From: Jatrophihabitans cynanchi
GTDB taxonomy: Bacteria > Actinomycetota > Actinomycetes > Mycobacteriales > Jatrophihabitantaceae
Direction of reading: 5' to 3'
NCBI RefSeq assembly: GCF_027247405.1
Contig: NZ_CP097463.1
Span: 4,092,001 to 4,156,000, forward strand
DNA length: 64,000 nt
In this document: positions 26,629 to 34,856 of the stretch, piece after piece
How the letters are laid out: each line of letters opens with the position of its first letter
Position numbering within the stretch: position 1 is the stretch's first letter
Made by a program: the position numbers and the translations under genes
Notes under the pieces: generated by a model
Told to the model about the DNA's origin: nothing
The model's database searches: none
Seen by the model: the letters and a program-made list of their open reading frames with translations, nothing else

Positions 26629-27761
26629 CCTCACGTCACGCCGCGCACGGCGGGGAGAGGATCGTGGTGGCGGGCGGTGGCACGGCCGGGCACATCGAGC
26701 CGGCGATGAACCTGGCCGATGCGATCCGCAGGCTCGAGCCGGCTGCGGTGATCACCGCGATCGGCAGCACCAAGGGACTGGACACCACGTTGATCCCGGC
26801 GCGCGGCTATCCGCTCGAACTCGTCCCGCCGGTGCCACTGCCGCGCCGGCCCGGACGCGACCTGCTGGCCACCCCGGCGCGGGTGCGTGCCGCGGTCGCG
26901 GCGGCCGGGGAGATCCTGGATCGGGTACGCGCCGAGGTGGTCGTCGGCTTCGGCGGGTATGTCGCGGTGCCCGCCTACCTCGCGGCGAAGCGGCGCAACC
27001 TGCCGATCGTCGTGCACGAGGCCAACGCCAAGCCCGGGCTGGCCAACCGCAGCGCCGCGCGGCTCACCAAGCACGTGTTCACCGCAAGCGCCCGCGCCGC
27101 GCTGCCGCACGCCACCGCGATCGGGATCCCACTGCGGCCGGACATCTCGCAACTGGACCGGCCGGCGCTGCGCGGCGAGGCGCGAGCGCGCTTCGGGCTC
27201 GACGCCGACCGGCCGACGTTGCTCGTCACCGGCGGCTCGCAGGGGGCCCGCACGATCAACTGGGCGGCGTCCGGCGCGGCCGCCGGGCTGCGTGCCGCCG
27301 GTATCCAGGTGTTGCACGTGATCGGGCCGAAGAACGTCCTAAACGTGCCGGCCGAACCGGGTGCGCCGCCGTACGTGGTCGTGCCGTACGTCGAACAGAT
27401 GAAGTACGCCTACGCGGCCGCGGACTTCGTGCTGTGCCGGTGTGGCGCGATGACCTGCGCGGAGCTGTCCGCGGTCGGGCTGCCCGCGGCATACGTCCCC
27501 TATCCGGTCGGCAACGGCGAGCAGCGATTCAACGCCGAACCGATCGTCGCGGCCGGCGGCGGGTTGCTCCTCGACGACGCCGACCTCACCCCGGACTGGG
27601 TGCTCGCGAACGTCGTGCCGCGCATCACCGACGCGGCAGTGCTGGAGGCGATGTCGCGCGCCGCGGCGCATGCTGGATCGAGGGACGCCGACGTCGTGCT
27701 GGCCCGGCACGTGCTCAACGTCGTCGCCGAATACCGGCATCTCACCGGAGGGAAACCGTGA
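26625..27761 (+). CDS. murG: Lipid II synthase MurG (GlcNAc transferase)
   Basis: 378 aa. GT-B glycosyltransferase that adds GlcNAc to lipid I on the inner membrane face. The loop GGGTAGHIEPAM (about residue 18) and the second loop TGGSQGARTIN are characteristic, as is the acceptor-side VVGFGGYVAVPA. The GTG at 26625 forms a GTGA overlap with the ftsW stop; the upstream in-frame extension overlaps ftsW and is discarded. The end overlaps murC (GTGA). Confidence 0.96.
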   Translation: MTSRHAAHGGERIVVAGGGTAGHIEPAMNLADAIRRLEPAAVITAIGSTKGLDTTLIPARGYPLELVPPVPLPRRPGRDLLATPARVRAAVAAAGEILDRVRAEVVVGFGGYVAVPAYLAAKRRNLPIVVHEANAKPGLANRSAARLTKHVFTASARAALPHATAIGIPLRPDISQLDRPALRGEARARFGLDADRPTLLVTGGSQGARTINWAASGAAAGLRAAGIQVLHVIGPKNVLNVPAEPGAPPYVVVPYVEQMKYAYAAADFVLCRCGAMTCAELSAVGLPAAYVPYPVGNGEQRFNAEPIVAAGGGLLLDDADLTPDWVLANVVPRITDAAVLEAMSRAAAHAGSRDADVVLARHVLNVVAEYRHLTGGKP

Positions 27762-29290
27762 CCGACCGCACCACCCAGGACGCGAGCGAGGGCCGGCCGC
27801 AGGACTGGGCCGCGCCCGGCGCCGCGCTGGTGCGCAGCGCCGCCACCGACGTCATCCCGGCGCTGGCCGACCTGGGCCGGGTGCACATCATGGGCATCGC
27901 CGGCGCAGGCATGAGCGGGCTGGCCCGGATCCTGATCGAGCGCGGGGTGCCGGTGAGCGGCTGCGAGGCGCGGATGTCGACGACGGTGGACGGGTTGCGG
28001 GCGCTCGGCGCCACCGTGCACGTCGGGCACTCGGTCGAGCACCTGCTGGACGCGGACACCTTCGTGTACACGACCGCGATCAACCCCAAGCACGAGGAGA
28101 TGCTCGCCGCCCGGGCGAGCGGCAAGCCGGTGCTGCGCCGGGCGGCGGCGCTGGCGGCCGCACTCGAGGACAAGCGCTCGGTGGCCATCGCCGGCACGCA
28201 CGGCAAGACCTCGACCACCTCGCTGCTCACCGTCGGCGCGCAGGCGTGCGGTGTCGACCCGTCGTTCGCGATCGGCGGCAACCTCTACGAGGGCGGCCGC
28301 AACGCGCACCTGGGCACCGGCACGCTCGCGATCGTCGAGGCGGACGAGAGTGACGGCTCGTTCCTGCTCACCCGTCCGGTCGCCGCGATCGTGACGAACG
28401 TGGAGGCCGATCACCTGGAGAACCACGGCGACCTCGAGGGGATCTTCCGCGCCTTCGAGCAGTTCGTCGACCGCATCGAGGAGCGGGGGCTGTTGCTCGC
28501 GTGCGCCGACGATGCGGGCGCGCAACGCATCGCCGAGTACGCCCGCCGCACCGGGCGACGGGTGCAGACCTACGGCGAGAGCCCGGGAGCGGACGTCCTG
28601 GTCAGCGACATCCTCCTGCTTCCGGACGGCGTCGAGTTCACCGCGCACGACGCGCACATCGGCACCAGGCGGGTGCGGGTGGGCGCGCTGATCGGCCGCC
28701 ACATGGCGCTCAACGCCGCGGCGGCGCTGGCGATGGCGGGCGAGCTGGGGCTGGACCTGGACGCGGTCACCCGGGCCTGGGCCGGCTTCGGCGGGGTGCA
28801 CCGGCGGTTCGAGTCGCACGGCACCGGCGGTGGCGTGCGGGTCTATGACGACTATGCGCACCACCCGACCGAGATCGTCGCCTCGCTCACCGCGGCGCGT
28901 CCGGCGGCCGGCGAGGGCCGGCTCATCGCGGTGTTCCAGCCCGGCACCTACAGCCGCACCCAGACCTTCGCCCGCGAGTTCGCCGACGCCATGGCGCTCG
29001 CGGACATCGCGGTGGTGATGGACATCTTCCCGGCCCGCGAGGAGCCGATCCCGGGCATCACCGGCGCGACGATCACCGAGCTGATCGAGCTTCCCGCCGA
29101 GCGGGTCGTGTACGAACCGCGCTACGGCGCGGTGCCGGCGCGGATCGCCGCGCTGGCCCGGCCGGGCGACCTGGTGCTCACGATGGGGATCGGCAACGTC
29201 TACCTGCTGTGCGACGAGATCCGCGACGCCTGCCGCGCGGCGTTCCGGTCCGCGTCCGGGCCGGTCCCCGCCTCGGAGCCACAGCCGTGA
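27758..29290 (+). CDS. murC: UDP-N-acetylmuramate--L-alanine ligase
   Basis: About 510 aa. MIGIAGAGM-like nucleotide motif (IMGIAGAGMSGLARIL), ATP loop AGTHGKTSTTSLL, EADESDGSF and the C-terminal VYDDYAHHPTEI, all typical of MurC. Adds L-Ala to UDP-MurNAc. The GTG at 27758 is selected by the GTGA overlap with murG; it leaves about 45 residues before the Rossmann motif. Overlaps ftsQ (GTGA). No murB is present, unlike in dcw clusters of many other bacteria. Confidence 0.96.
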   Translation: MTDRTTQDASEGRPQDWAAPGAALVRSAATDVIPALADLGRVHIMGIAGAGMSGLARILIERGVPVSGCEARMSTTVDGLRALGATVHVGHSVEHLLDADTFVYTTAINPKHEEMLAARASGKPVLRRAAALAAALEDKRSVAIAGTHGKTSTTSLLTVGAQACGVDPSFAIGGNLYEGGRNAHLGTGTLAIVEADESDGSFLLTRPVAAIVTNVEADHLENHGDLEGIFRAFEQFVDRIEERGLLLACADDAGAQRIAEYARRTGRRVQTYGESPGADVLVSDILLLPDGVEFTAHDAHIGTRRVRVGALIGRHMALNAAAALAMAGELGLDLDAVTRAWAGFGGVHRRFESHGTGGGVRVYDDYAHHPTEIVASLTAARPAAGEGRLIAVFQPGTYSRTQTFAREFADAMALADIAVVMDIFPAREEPIPGITGATITELIELPAERVVYEPRYGAVPARIAALARPGDLVLTMGIGNVYLLCDEIRDACRAAFRSASGPVPASEPQP

Positions 29291-30009
29291 GCCTCACCGC
29301 GCTGCGCGGCGAGCGTTCCGAGCAGCGCTCGACCGGTGGCACGCTGCCACACCGCAGGCTGATCCTGGCCGCGTTCGCGCTGTTCGTGGTGGCCGCCGTG
29401 CTCACCTGGCTGGTCGCGTTCAGCTCGGTGCTCGGGGTGCGCACCGTGACCGTGCGCGGCACCCACGCCCTGACGGCGGAGCAGGTGCGCGCCGCGGCCC
29501 GGATCGCGCACGGGACGCCGCTGGTGCGGCTGGACAAGGCGGCCGTGCTGCACCGCGTCGAGGCGCTGCCGGACGTCGCGTCCGCGACCGTCACCACGTC
29601 CTTCCCGTCGACCGTCGTCATCACCGTCACCGAGCGGGTCGCGGTCGGCTATGTCCGCTCCGGCGGTGCCGTGCGACTGGTCGACCGCACCGGTGATCAG
29701 TACCGCTCCGCGCCGTCCGCGCCGAAGCAGTTGCCCCGGTTCGTCGTGTCCGCGGGGCCGAACGCGCGGGCCACCGGCGCCGCCGTCGCCACCGTGGCCG
29801 CCGCCCTGCCGGAGCAGGTCCGCCGCGCCGTCGACTCGATCCAGGCGCTGGACCCGGACGCGATCACGTTGCTGCTGGCCGACGGTCGGGTGGTGCGGTG
29901 GGGAAGCGCGGACCACAGCACCGACAAGGCCCGCATCCTGCCTGCCCTGCTCCGGCGCGACGGCACCCAGTTCGATGTCACCGACCCGGACCTCCCGTTC
30001 GCGCGCTGA
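29287..30009 (+). CDS. ftsQ: Cell division protein FtsQ
   Basis: About 240 aa. Short basic cytoplasmic part, one membrane segment (about residues 24-46), then a POTRA domain (VRTVTVRGTHALTAEQV to VVITVTERVAVGYV) and the FtsQ beta domain. It bridges early and late division proteins. The GTG at 29287 is set by the overlap with murC. It is the last gene of the uninterrupted overlapping run; a 230-bp gap with its own regulatory features separates it from ftsZ. Confidence 0.93.
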   Translation: MSLTALRGERSEQRSTGGTLPHRRLILAAFALFVVAAVLTWLVAFSSVLGVRTVTVRGTHALTAEQVRAAARIAHGTPLVRLDKAAVLHRVEALPDVASATVTTSFPSTVVITVTERVAVGYVRSGGAVRLVDRTGDQYRSAPSAPKQLPRFVVSAGPNARATGAAVATVAAALPEQVRRAVDSIQALDPDAITLLLADGRVVRWGSADHSTDKARILPALLRRDGTQFDVTDPDLPFAR

Positions 30010-30020
30010 GCGGCGGGATC

Positions 30021-30068
30021 GGCGCGGACCGGCTCGGACCGGCTCGGACCGGCTCGGACCGGCTCGGG
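30021..30068 (+). repeat. 10-bp tandem repeat between ftsQ and ftsZ
   Basis: Consecutive 10-bp units GGCTCGGACC occur at 30031, 30041 and 30051, with a degenerate unit before (30021) and a partial one after (30061). The array sits directly after the ftsQ stop and upstream of the ftsZ promoter region. Confidence 0.9.
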
Positions 30069-30120
30069 AAAAACCGGGCGTGTCCTCGGCGCGCCTGCCC
30101 GGTGCGTCCCAGCGCCCGAC

Positions 30121-30239
30121 TTACCTTGGGCAACAACATCCCAGGCTGACATAACATTAAGGGTCTACTTGAGGGTGAGGGTTGACGGGCAGCCCGCAGC
30201 GACAACCGAACCGGACGATCAGCAACAGGAGCCAGAGCC
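30121..30239 (+). promoter_or_regulatory. ftsZ leader and putative promoter
   Basis: An AT-rich patch (CATAACATTAA, 30150-30160) stands out from the surrounding GC-rich DNA, with TTGGGC at 30126-30131 as a possible -35. It is followed by the GGGTCTACTTGAGGGTGAGGG-type block (30161-30181), which resembles the conserved leader seen before ftsZ in other Actinobacteria. AGGAG at 30227-30231 is the ribosome binding site. This indicates that ftsZ can be transcribed separately from the upstream dcw operon. The exact start site cannot be fixed by eye. Confidence 0.5.
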
Positions 30240-31400
30240 ATGACAGCACCGCACAACTACCTCGCGGTCATCAAGGTCGTCGGTGTCGGCGGCGGCGGCG
30301 TCAATGCCGTCAACCGGATGATCGAGGTCGGACTCAAGGGCGTCGAGTTCATCGCCGTCAACACCGACGCGCAGGCGCTGCTGATGAGCGATGCCGACGT
30401 CAAGCTCGACGTCGGCCGCGAGCTCACCCGCGGCCTCGGCGCGGGCGCGCAGCCCGAGGTCGGCCGCAAGGCCGCCGAGGATCATCGCGACGAGATCGAA
30501 GAGGTGATCAAGGGCGCCGACATGGTCTTCGTGACCGCAGGCGAGGGCGGCGGCACCGGCACCGGCGGCGCCCCGGTCATCGCCAGCATCGCCCGCAAGC
30601 TCGGCGCGCTCACCATCGGCGTGGTCACCAGGCCGTTCTCCTTCGAGGGCAAGAAGCGGGCGACGCAGGCCGAGGACGGCATCGAGCAACTGCGCGCCGA
30701 GTGCGACACGCTGATCGTGATTCCCAACGACCGGTTGCTGCAGATCAGCGAGCGCAACGTCAGCGTGATGGACGCATTCCGCAGCGCCGACCAGGTGCTG
30801 CTGTCCGGCGTGCAGGGCATCACCGACCTGATCACGACGCCCGGCCTGATCAACCTGGACTTCGCCGACGTCAAGAGCGTGATGAGCGGCGCCGGCTCGG
30901 CGCTGATGGGCATCGGCGCGGCGCGCGGCGACAACCGGGCGCGGCAGGCGGCCGAGATCGCGATCGCCAGCCCGCTGCTCGAGGCCAGCATGGAGGGAGC
31001 GCACGGCGTGCTGCTGTCCATCTACGGCGGCTCGGACCTCGGCCTGTTCGAGATCAACGAGGCGGCCTCGTTGGTCGCCGAGGCGGCGCACCCCGAGGCG
31101 AACATCATCTTCGGTGCGGTCATCGACGACACCCTGGGCGACGAGGTGAAGGTCACCGTCATCGCGGCCGGCTTCGACAGCGGGCAGTTGCCGTACAAGA
31201 AGGTGGACGTGCGGCGCGAGCCGGCGGCCGGCCAGCCGGCGGCGAACGGCCATCCGGCCCAGCCGGCCGGCCCGGCCGCGGTGCCGGCCCGGGCGGATGA
31301 CGCCGTGGCCAGCGAGTATTCGACGCCCACGCGCAGCGGCGCCCGGACCCGGGTGAGCCTGGACGACGAGCTGGACGTGCCCGACTTCCTCAAGTCCTGA
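30240..31400 (+). CDS. ftsZ: Cell division GTPase FtsZ
   Basis: 386 aa. Tubulin-like GTPase that forms the Z ring. The G-box GGGTGTG ([13 protein letters not shown]) lies at about residue 104, the T7 loop contains [11 protein letters not shown], and the C-terminal peptide DVPDFLKS binds membrane tethers such as SepF, which is encoded two genes downstream. A Pro/Ala-rich linker of about 60 residues joins the core to this peptide. The ATG at 30240 has AGGAG 8 nt upstream. No FtsA is encoded, so SepF is the likely tether. Confidence 0.98.
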   Translation: MTAPHNYLAVIKVVGVGGGGVNAVNRMIEVGLKGVEFIAVNTDAQALLMSDADVKLDVGRELTRGLGAGAQPEVGRKAAEDHRDEIEEVIKGADMVFVTAGEGGGTGTGGAPVIASIARKLGALTIGVVTRPFSFEGKKRATQAEDGIEQLRAECDTLIVIPNDRLLQISERNVSVMDAFRSADQVLLSGVQGITDLITTPGLINLDFADVKSVMSGAGSALMGIGAARGDNRARQAAEIAIASPLLEASMEGAHGVLLSIYGGSDLGLFEINEAASLVAEAAHPEANIIFGAVIDDTLGDEVKVTVIAAGFDSGQLPYKKVDVRREPAAGQPAANGHPAQPAGPAAVPARADDAVASEYSTPTRSGARTRVSLDDELDVPDFLKS

Positions 31401-31405
31401 CCGCC

Positions 31406-32143
31406 GTGAGCGACGACGACGGCCGCCGCTCCGAGCTGGTCACCTCGCTGGGAGCAGTGCGCAGCCGGATCGCCGAGGTGTGCGCGGCGTGCGGTCGGAA
31501 CGCGCGCGAGATCACGCTGATCGCCGTCACGAAGACCTATCCGGCCGTCGACGTCGTCACGCTCGCTCGGCTCGGTGTCCGCGACGTGGGGGAGAGCCGG
31601 GACCAGGAGGCGACGGCCAAGGTGGCCGAGGTCGCGGCGCTGCTCGCCGAGCCCGGCGAGCAGCCGGCGCCACCTGACTGGCACTTCCTCGGCCAGATCC
31701 AGTCGCGCAAGTGCCGCTCGATCGCCCGGTACGCCCACGCGGTGCACTCGCTGGACCGGGCGGAGCTGGCGACCCGGCTCGCCGATGCGGTGGCCGAGCT
31801 GGGCCGGTCCCCGATCGAGGTGTTCGTCCAACTCAGCCTGGACGGCGATCCCGAGCGCGGCGGGGTGGTCGCGGATGAACTGGCGACGCTGGCCGACGCC
31901 GTTGCGGCCCGCCCCGAGTTGGCGCTGCGCGGCGTGATGGCGGTGGCACCACTGGGCGCCGACCCGGAGGCGGCCTTCGCCGAGGTGCAGCGGGTGTCGG
32001 CTCGGCTGCGCGGCCAGCATCCCGGGGCCGGGTCGATCTCGGCCGGGATGAGCGCCGACCTCGACGCGGCGTTGCGGCACGGCGCGACACACGTGCGGAT
32101 CGGTACGGCGTTGCTCGGCCGCCGAGCACCGGTTATCGGCTAG
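31406..32143 (+). CDS. yggS: YggS/PROSC-family PLP homeostasis protein
   Basis: 245 aa. Single-domain alanine-racemase-like TIM barrel that binds pyridoxal phosphate and buffers its level. The PLP lysine is in [13 protein letters not shown], the usual GEN motif appears as VGESRDQEA, and [11 protein letters not shown] and [25 protein letters not shown] are family signatures. It lies 5 nt after ftsZ. In many Actinobacteria pgeF (ylmD) sits between the two; here it is absent. Confidence 0.93.
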   Translation: MSDDDGRRSELVTSLGAVRSRIAEVCAACGRNAREITLIAVTKTYPAVDVVTLARLGVRDVGESRDQEATAKVAEVAALLAEPGEQPAPPDWHFLGQIQSRKCRSIARYAHAVHSLDRAELATRLADAVAELGRSPIEVFVQLSLDGDPERGGVVADELATLADAVAARPELALRGVMAVAPLGADPEAAFAEVQRVSARLRGQHPGAGSISAGMSADLDAALRHGATHVRIGTALLGRRAPVIG

Positions 32144-32211
32144 CGTTCCTGAGGAAGCCAAGTCACACCAGCACCAGCCGTCACGACCGCACCGAATCAC
32201 TGGAGGACTCG

Positions 32212-32736
32212 ATGCCCGGAGCTATGCACCGGATGGGCGTATACCTCGGCCTCGTCGAAGACGAGGACTACGCCGAGACCGACCAGGGCGTCGGCGCTTA
32301 CGCACACGCCGGCGACCGCGGGCGCCGCGAGGACTACGCGGAGGCGCGCTATCCGCGCGAGCCGCAGCACGGTCGTGGTGCCGAGGTGGTCCGCCGCGAG
32401 TACCCGGACGACGTCGAGGCGTACGCGAACGGCTACGGCTACGCCGACGACCAGCCCACGTACCAGATAACGGCGCTGCACCCGCGCACCTACAACGAGG
32501 CACGCACCATCGGTGAGCACTTCCGCAAGAACACGCCGGTGATCATGAACCTGTCCGAGATGGACGACGCCGACGCGAAACGGCTGGTCGACTTCGCCGC
32601 GGGACTGACCTTCGGCCTGCACGGGCGCATCGAGCGGGTCACCGCGAAGGTGTTCCTGCTCAGCCCGCACAACGTCACCGTGACGGCACAGGACAAGGCG
32701 CGGATGGTTGAGAACACATTCTTCAACCAGTCCTGA
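32212..32736 (+). CDS. sepF: Cell division protein SepF
   Basis: 174 aa. The N-terminal [10 protein letters not shown]-type amphipathic helix (from residue 5) binds membrane; an acidic/Tyr-rich variable linker follows, then the SepF core (about 85-165) with [22 protein letters not shown] and [15 protein letters not shown]. SepF tethers FtsZ to the membrane and is essential in Actinobacteria lacking FtsA. TGGAGGA lies 5 nt before the ATG at 32212; an ATG four codons later is an alternative start. Confidence 0.95.
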   Translation: MPGAMHRMGVYLGLVEDEDYAETDQGVGAYAHAGDRGRREDYAEARYPREPQHGRGAEVVRREYPDDVEAYANGYGYADDQPTYQITALHPRTYNEARTIGEHFRKNTPVIMNLSEMDDADAKRLVDFAAGLTFGLHGRIERVTAKVFLLSPHNVTVTAQDKARMVENTFFNQS

Positions 32737-32822
32737 CTGCGACCTGCCGCGGCGGCCTGGCACCATGGAGGTGCCGGCCGTCGACGGGGCCGGTACGGCG
32801 CTACCGACGGGACGGGTGAACG

Positions 32823-33113
32823 GTGATGACGATGTTCTGGGACATCGTCGGCTATGTGCTGTACGTGTACCTGCTGGTGATCCTGGCCCGCTTCGTGGTC
32901 GAGATCACCCGGCAGTTCGCGCGGGCCTGGCGGCCGGCGGGCATCGCGGCGGTCGGCGTGGAACTGGTGTACGTCGCGACCGACCCGCCGATCCGGCTGC
33001 TGCGGCGGCTCATCCCGCCCTTGCAGCTGGGTTCGCTACGCCTGGATCTGAGCATCATGGTTCTGCTGCTCGGTATCCTTGCGGCCTACTGGGTAGTGCT
33101 GTCCCTGGGCTGA
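32823..33113 (+). CDS. YggT/YlmG family membrane protein
   Basis: About 96 aa with two hydrophobic segments (residues 7-27 and 70-95) and the YggT signature YVATDPPIRLLRRLIPP between them. Its function is not firmly known; genetic linkage to sepF and divIVA is conserved across Gram-positives and cyanobacteria and suggests a role in division or membrane organisation. GTG at 32823 or ATG at 32826 are both possible starts. Confidence 0.9.
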   Translation: MMTMFWDIVGYVLYVYLLVILARFVVEITRQFARAWRPAGIAAVGVELVYVATDPPIRLLRRLIPPLQLGSLRLDLSIMVLLLGILAAYWVVLSLG

Positions 33114-33234
33114 CCGCGGCGCATAAGATCGGACCGCCCGAGCACATGCCACGCCTACCGCACAGCGACCGAACAGCTAGGAACGATGATCTGCACCGGA
33201 GCGCCCGGCTCGCAGCGACACACGAGGTGATCGA

Positions 33235-34143
33235 ATGCCGTTGACGCCCGCTGAAGTCCACAACGTTGCGTTCAAGAAGCCCCCGATCGGCAAGCGTGGG
33301 TACGACGAGGAAGAGGTCGACGCCTTCCTCGACATCGTCGAGGTCGAACTGTCGCGGCTGATCGAGGAGAACAACGACCTGCGCGCCCGCATGGGCAGTG
33401 GTGCACCGGCTCCCGCGTCGGCCGCCGACGCGCCCGCCGACACGGCGAGCGCGGCCGAGCTCGCCTCGGCGCGCGAGGAGAACCAGCGCCTGCAGGCGCA
33501 CGTCGCCGAGCTCGAGCGGGCCATGACGCAGGGCAAGAACGGCGCGCAGCAGCAGGTCGTCCAGCTGCAGCAGCAGCTCGCGCAGACCGAGCAGCAGCTG
33601 GCCGAGAACCGTCGGCAGCTCGAGCAGATGCAGCAGGCCCTCGCCGAGGCACAGCAGCGCGCGGCGCAAGCGCCCGCCGAAACCCCCGGCGCGCCGTCCG
33701 AGCATCACGCCCAGGCGGTGCAGATGCTCGCGCTCGCCCAGCAGACTGCCGACCAGCACCTGGCGCAGTCCAAGGCCGAGGCCGACCGGCTGCTGTCCGA
33801 GGCGCGCGCGAGCGCGCAGAGTTCGCTCGCCGATGCACAGAGCAAGTCCGCCCAGCACGTCGGCGAGGCCGAGATGCGCGCCCGCAAGCTGGACGAGGAG
33901 AGCACCGCTCGTGCCGAGCAGACGGTGCGCGACGCCGAGCAGCGGGCCGCCACCATCACCGCGCAGTTCGAGCAGCGCAAGGCGGCGCTCGAACGGCGGG
34001 TGGAGGAGCTGCGGGTGTACGAGCGCGAGTACCGCACCCGGCTGCGCGGCTACCTGGAGTCGCAGCTGCGTGACCTGGACGCCAGCGGGCGGGCCGAGCC
34101 GAGCGGGCAGCCGGACGAGCAGGCGGACGCGCAGCGCAGTTGA
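33235..34143 (+). CDS. divIVA: DivIVA/Wag31 polar growth protein
   Basis: 302 aa. The conserved N-terminal lipid-binding domain ([32 protein letters not shown]) is followed by long coiled coils rich in Gln, Glu and Ala ([19 protein letters not shown] and later segments), interrupted by an Ala/Pro linker near residue 145. It marks curved membrane at poles and septa and directs apical growth in Actinobacteria. GAGGTGATCG precedes the ATG. The preceding 121-bp gap contains TAAGAT at 33124-33129, a possible -10. Its stop lies in the first unit of a triplicated 16-bp repeat. Confidence 0.96.
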   Translation: MPLTPAEVHNVAFKKPPIGKRGYDEEEVDAFLDIVEVELSRLIEENNDLRARMGSGAPAPASAADAPADTASAAELASAREENQRLQAHVAELERAMTQGKNGAQQQVVQLQQQLAQTEQQLAENRRQLEQMQQALAEAQQRAAQAPAETPGAPSEHHAQAVQMLALAQQTADQHLAQSKAEADRLLSEARASAQSSLADAQSKSAQHVGEAEMRARKLDEESTARAEQTVRDAEQRAATITAQFEQRKAALERRVEELRVYEREYRTRLRGYLESQLRDLDASGRAEPSGQPDEQADAQRS

Positions 34144-34180
34144 GATATAGCGCAGCTGAGTTACAGCGCAGCTGAATCTC
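34133..34180 (+). repeat. Three 16-bp repeats spanning the divIVA stop codon
   Basis: Units beginning AGCGCAG(C/T)TGA at 34133, 34149 and 34165 repeat every 16 bp. The first holds the divIVA stop TGA. Because 16 is not a multiple of three, each copy offers a TGA in a different phase. No hairpin is evident. Confidence 0.85.
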
Positions 34181-34223
34181 ACTGCACGTGCGCAGCCGGG
34201 CGTAGCGGCGGGAGTAGGGCGTC

Positions 34224-34850
34224 ATGGTGCTGATCGGGCTTCTTCTGCTCGCCCTGGCGTGCCTCATCCTGGGCCTGGTACTGGCCAGCGCGGCCTGGCT
34301 GATCGGCTCGCTCGTCGCGAGCGTGGCCGCCGCCTTCGCCCTCTGGCAGACCCGGGAGCGGATCGGCTCGGGCGCGGCGTCCGCTGCGCACACCGCGAGG
34401 GCGGCGCCGGCTGCGTCAGCTCCGCCGACGGCGCCCGCCAAGGCCGAAGCTGCCTCGGCCGCGGACGAGACGGGGCTCGATCAGGACTACCTCGCCCGGC
34501 GCGCCGCCTGGTTCGCCGAGGGCACCCGCTCCGGCGACGTGTGGGTGATCGACGGCCGCCCGGACTATCACCGCGCCGGCTGCGGCCTGCTCGGCGGGAC
34601 GGACGCCGAGCCGATCCCGCGCAGCCAAGCGGTCGAGGACGGCTTCACCCCGTGCGGCACGTGCACGCCGGACGCGGTCGCCGAACCGCCTCCCGACGCG
34701 GTCTGGGTGGTGGACGGCCGGCCGCGCTATCACCGCTCCGACTGCATGATCATCAGCGGTCAGCAGGCCGAGGCCGTCCCCTACGCGCAGGCGAGCGCCG
34801 ACGGGTTCATGCCGTGCGCCCTGTGCGAGCCGGACGCCGCGCGCGCCTGA
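34224..34850 (+). CDS. Membrane protein with duplicated HxxxC/CxxC metal-site modules
   Basis: 208 aa. Two adjacent hydrophobic segments (residues 2-42), an Ala/Pro linker, then two homologous 44-residue modules: 106-149 with H116, C120, C144, C147 and 160-203 with H170, C174, C198, C201. Each reads VWV(I/V)DGRP-Y-HR-x2-C, then DGF-x-PC-x2-C. This is the pattern of small zinc-binding modules related to the Ada metal-binding fold that occur at the ends of nucleases and surface proteins. Metal binding is inferred; function is unknown. It follows divIVA and ends 6 bp from the convergent ileS, so it may be co-transcribed with divIVA. Confidence 0.75.
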   Translation: MVLIGLLLLALACLILGLVLASAAWLIGSLVASVAAAFALWQTRERIGSGAASAAHTARAAPAASAPPTAPAKAEAASAADETGLDQDYLARRAAWFAEGTRSGDVWVIDGRPDYHRAGCGLLGGTDAEPIPRSQAVEDGFTPCGTCTPDAVAEPPPDAVWVVDGRPRYHRSDCMIISGQQAEAVPYAQASADGFMPCALCEPDAARA

Positions 34851-34856
34851 GCCGGG

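Noticed and set aside
32718-32822. Hidden short gene between sepF and ylmG
   Set aside because: No start with a ribosome binding site and no conserved peptide could be seen.
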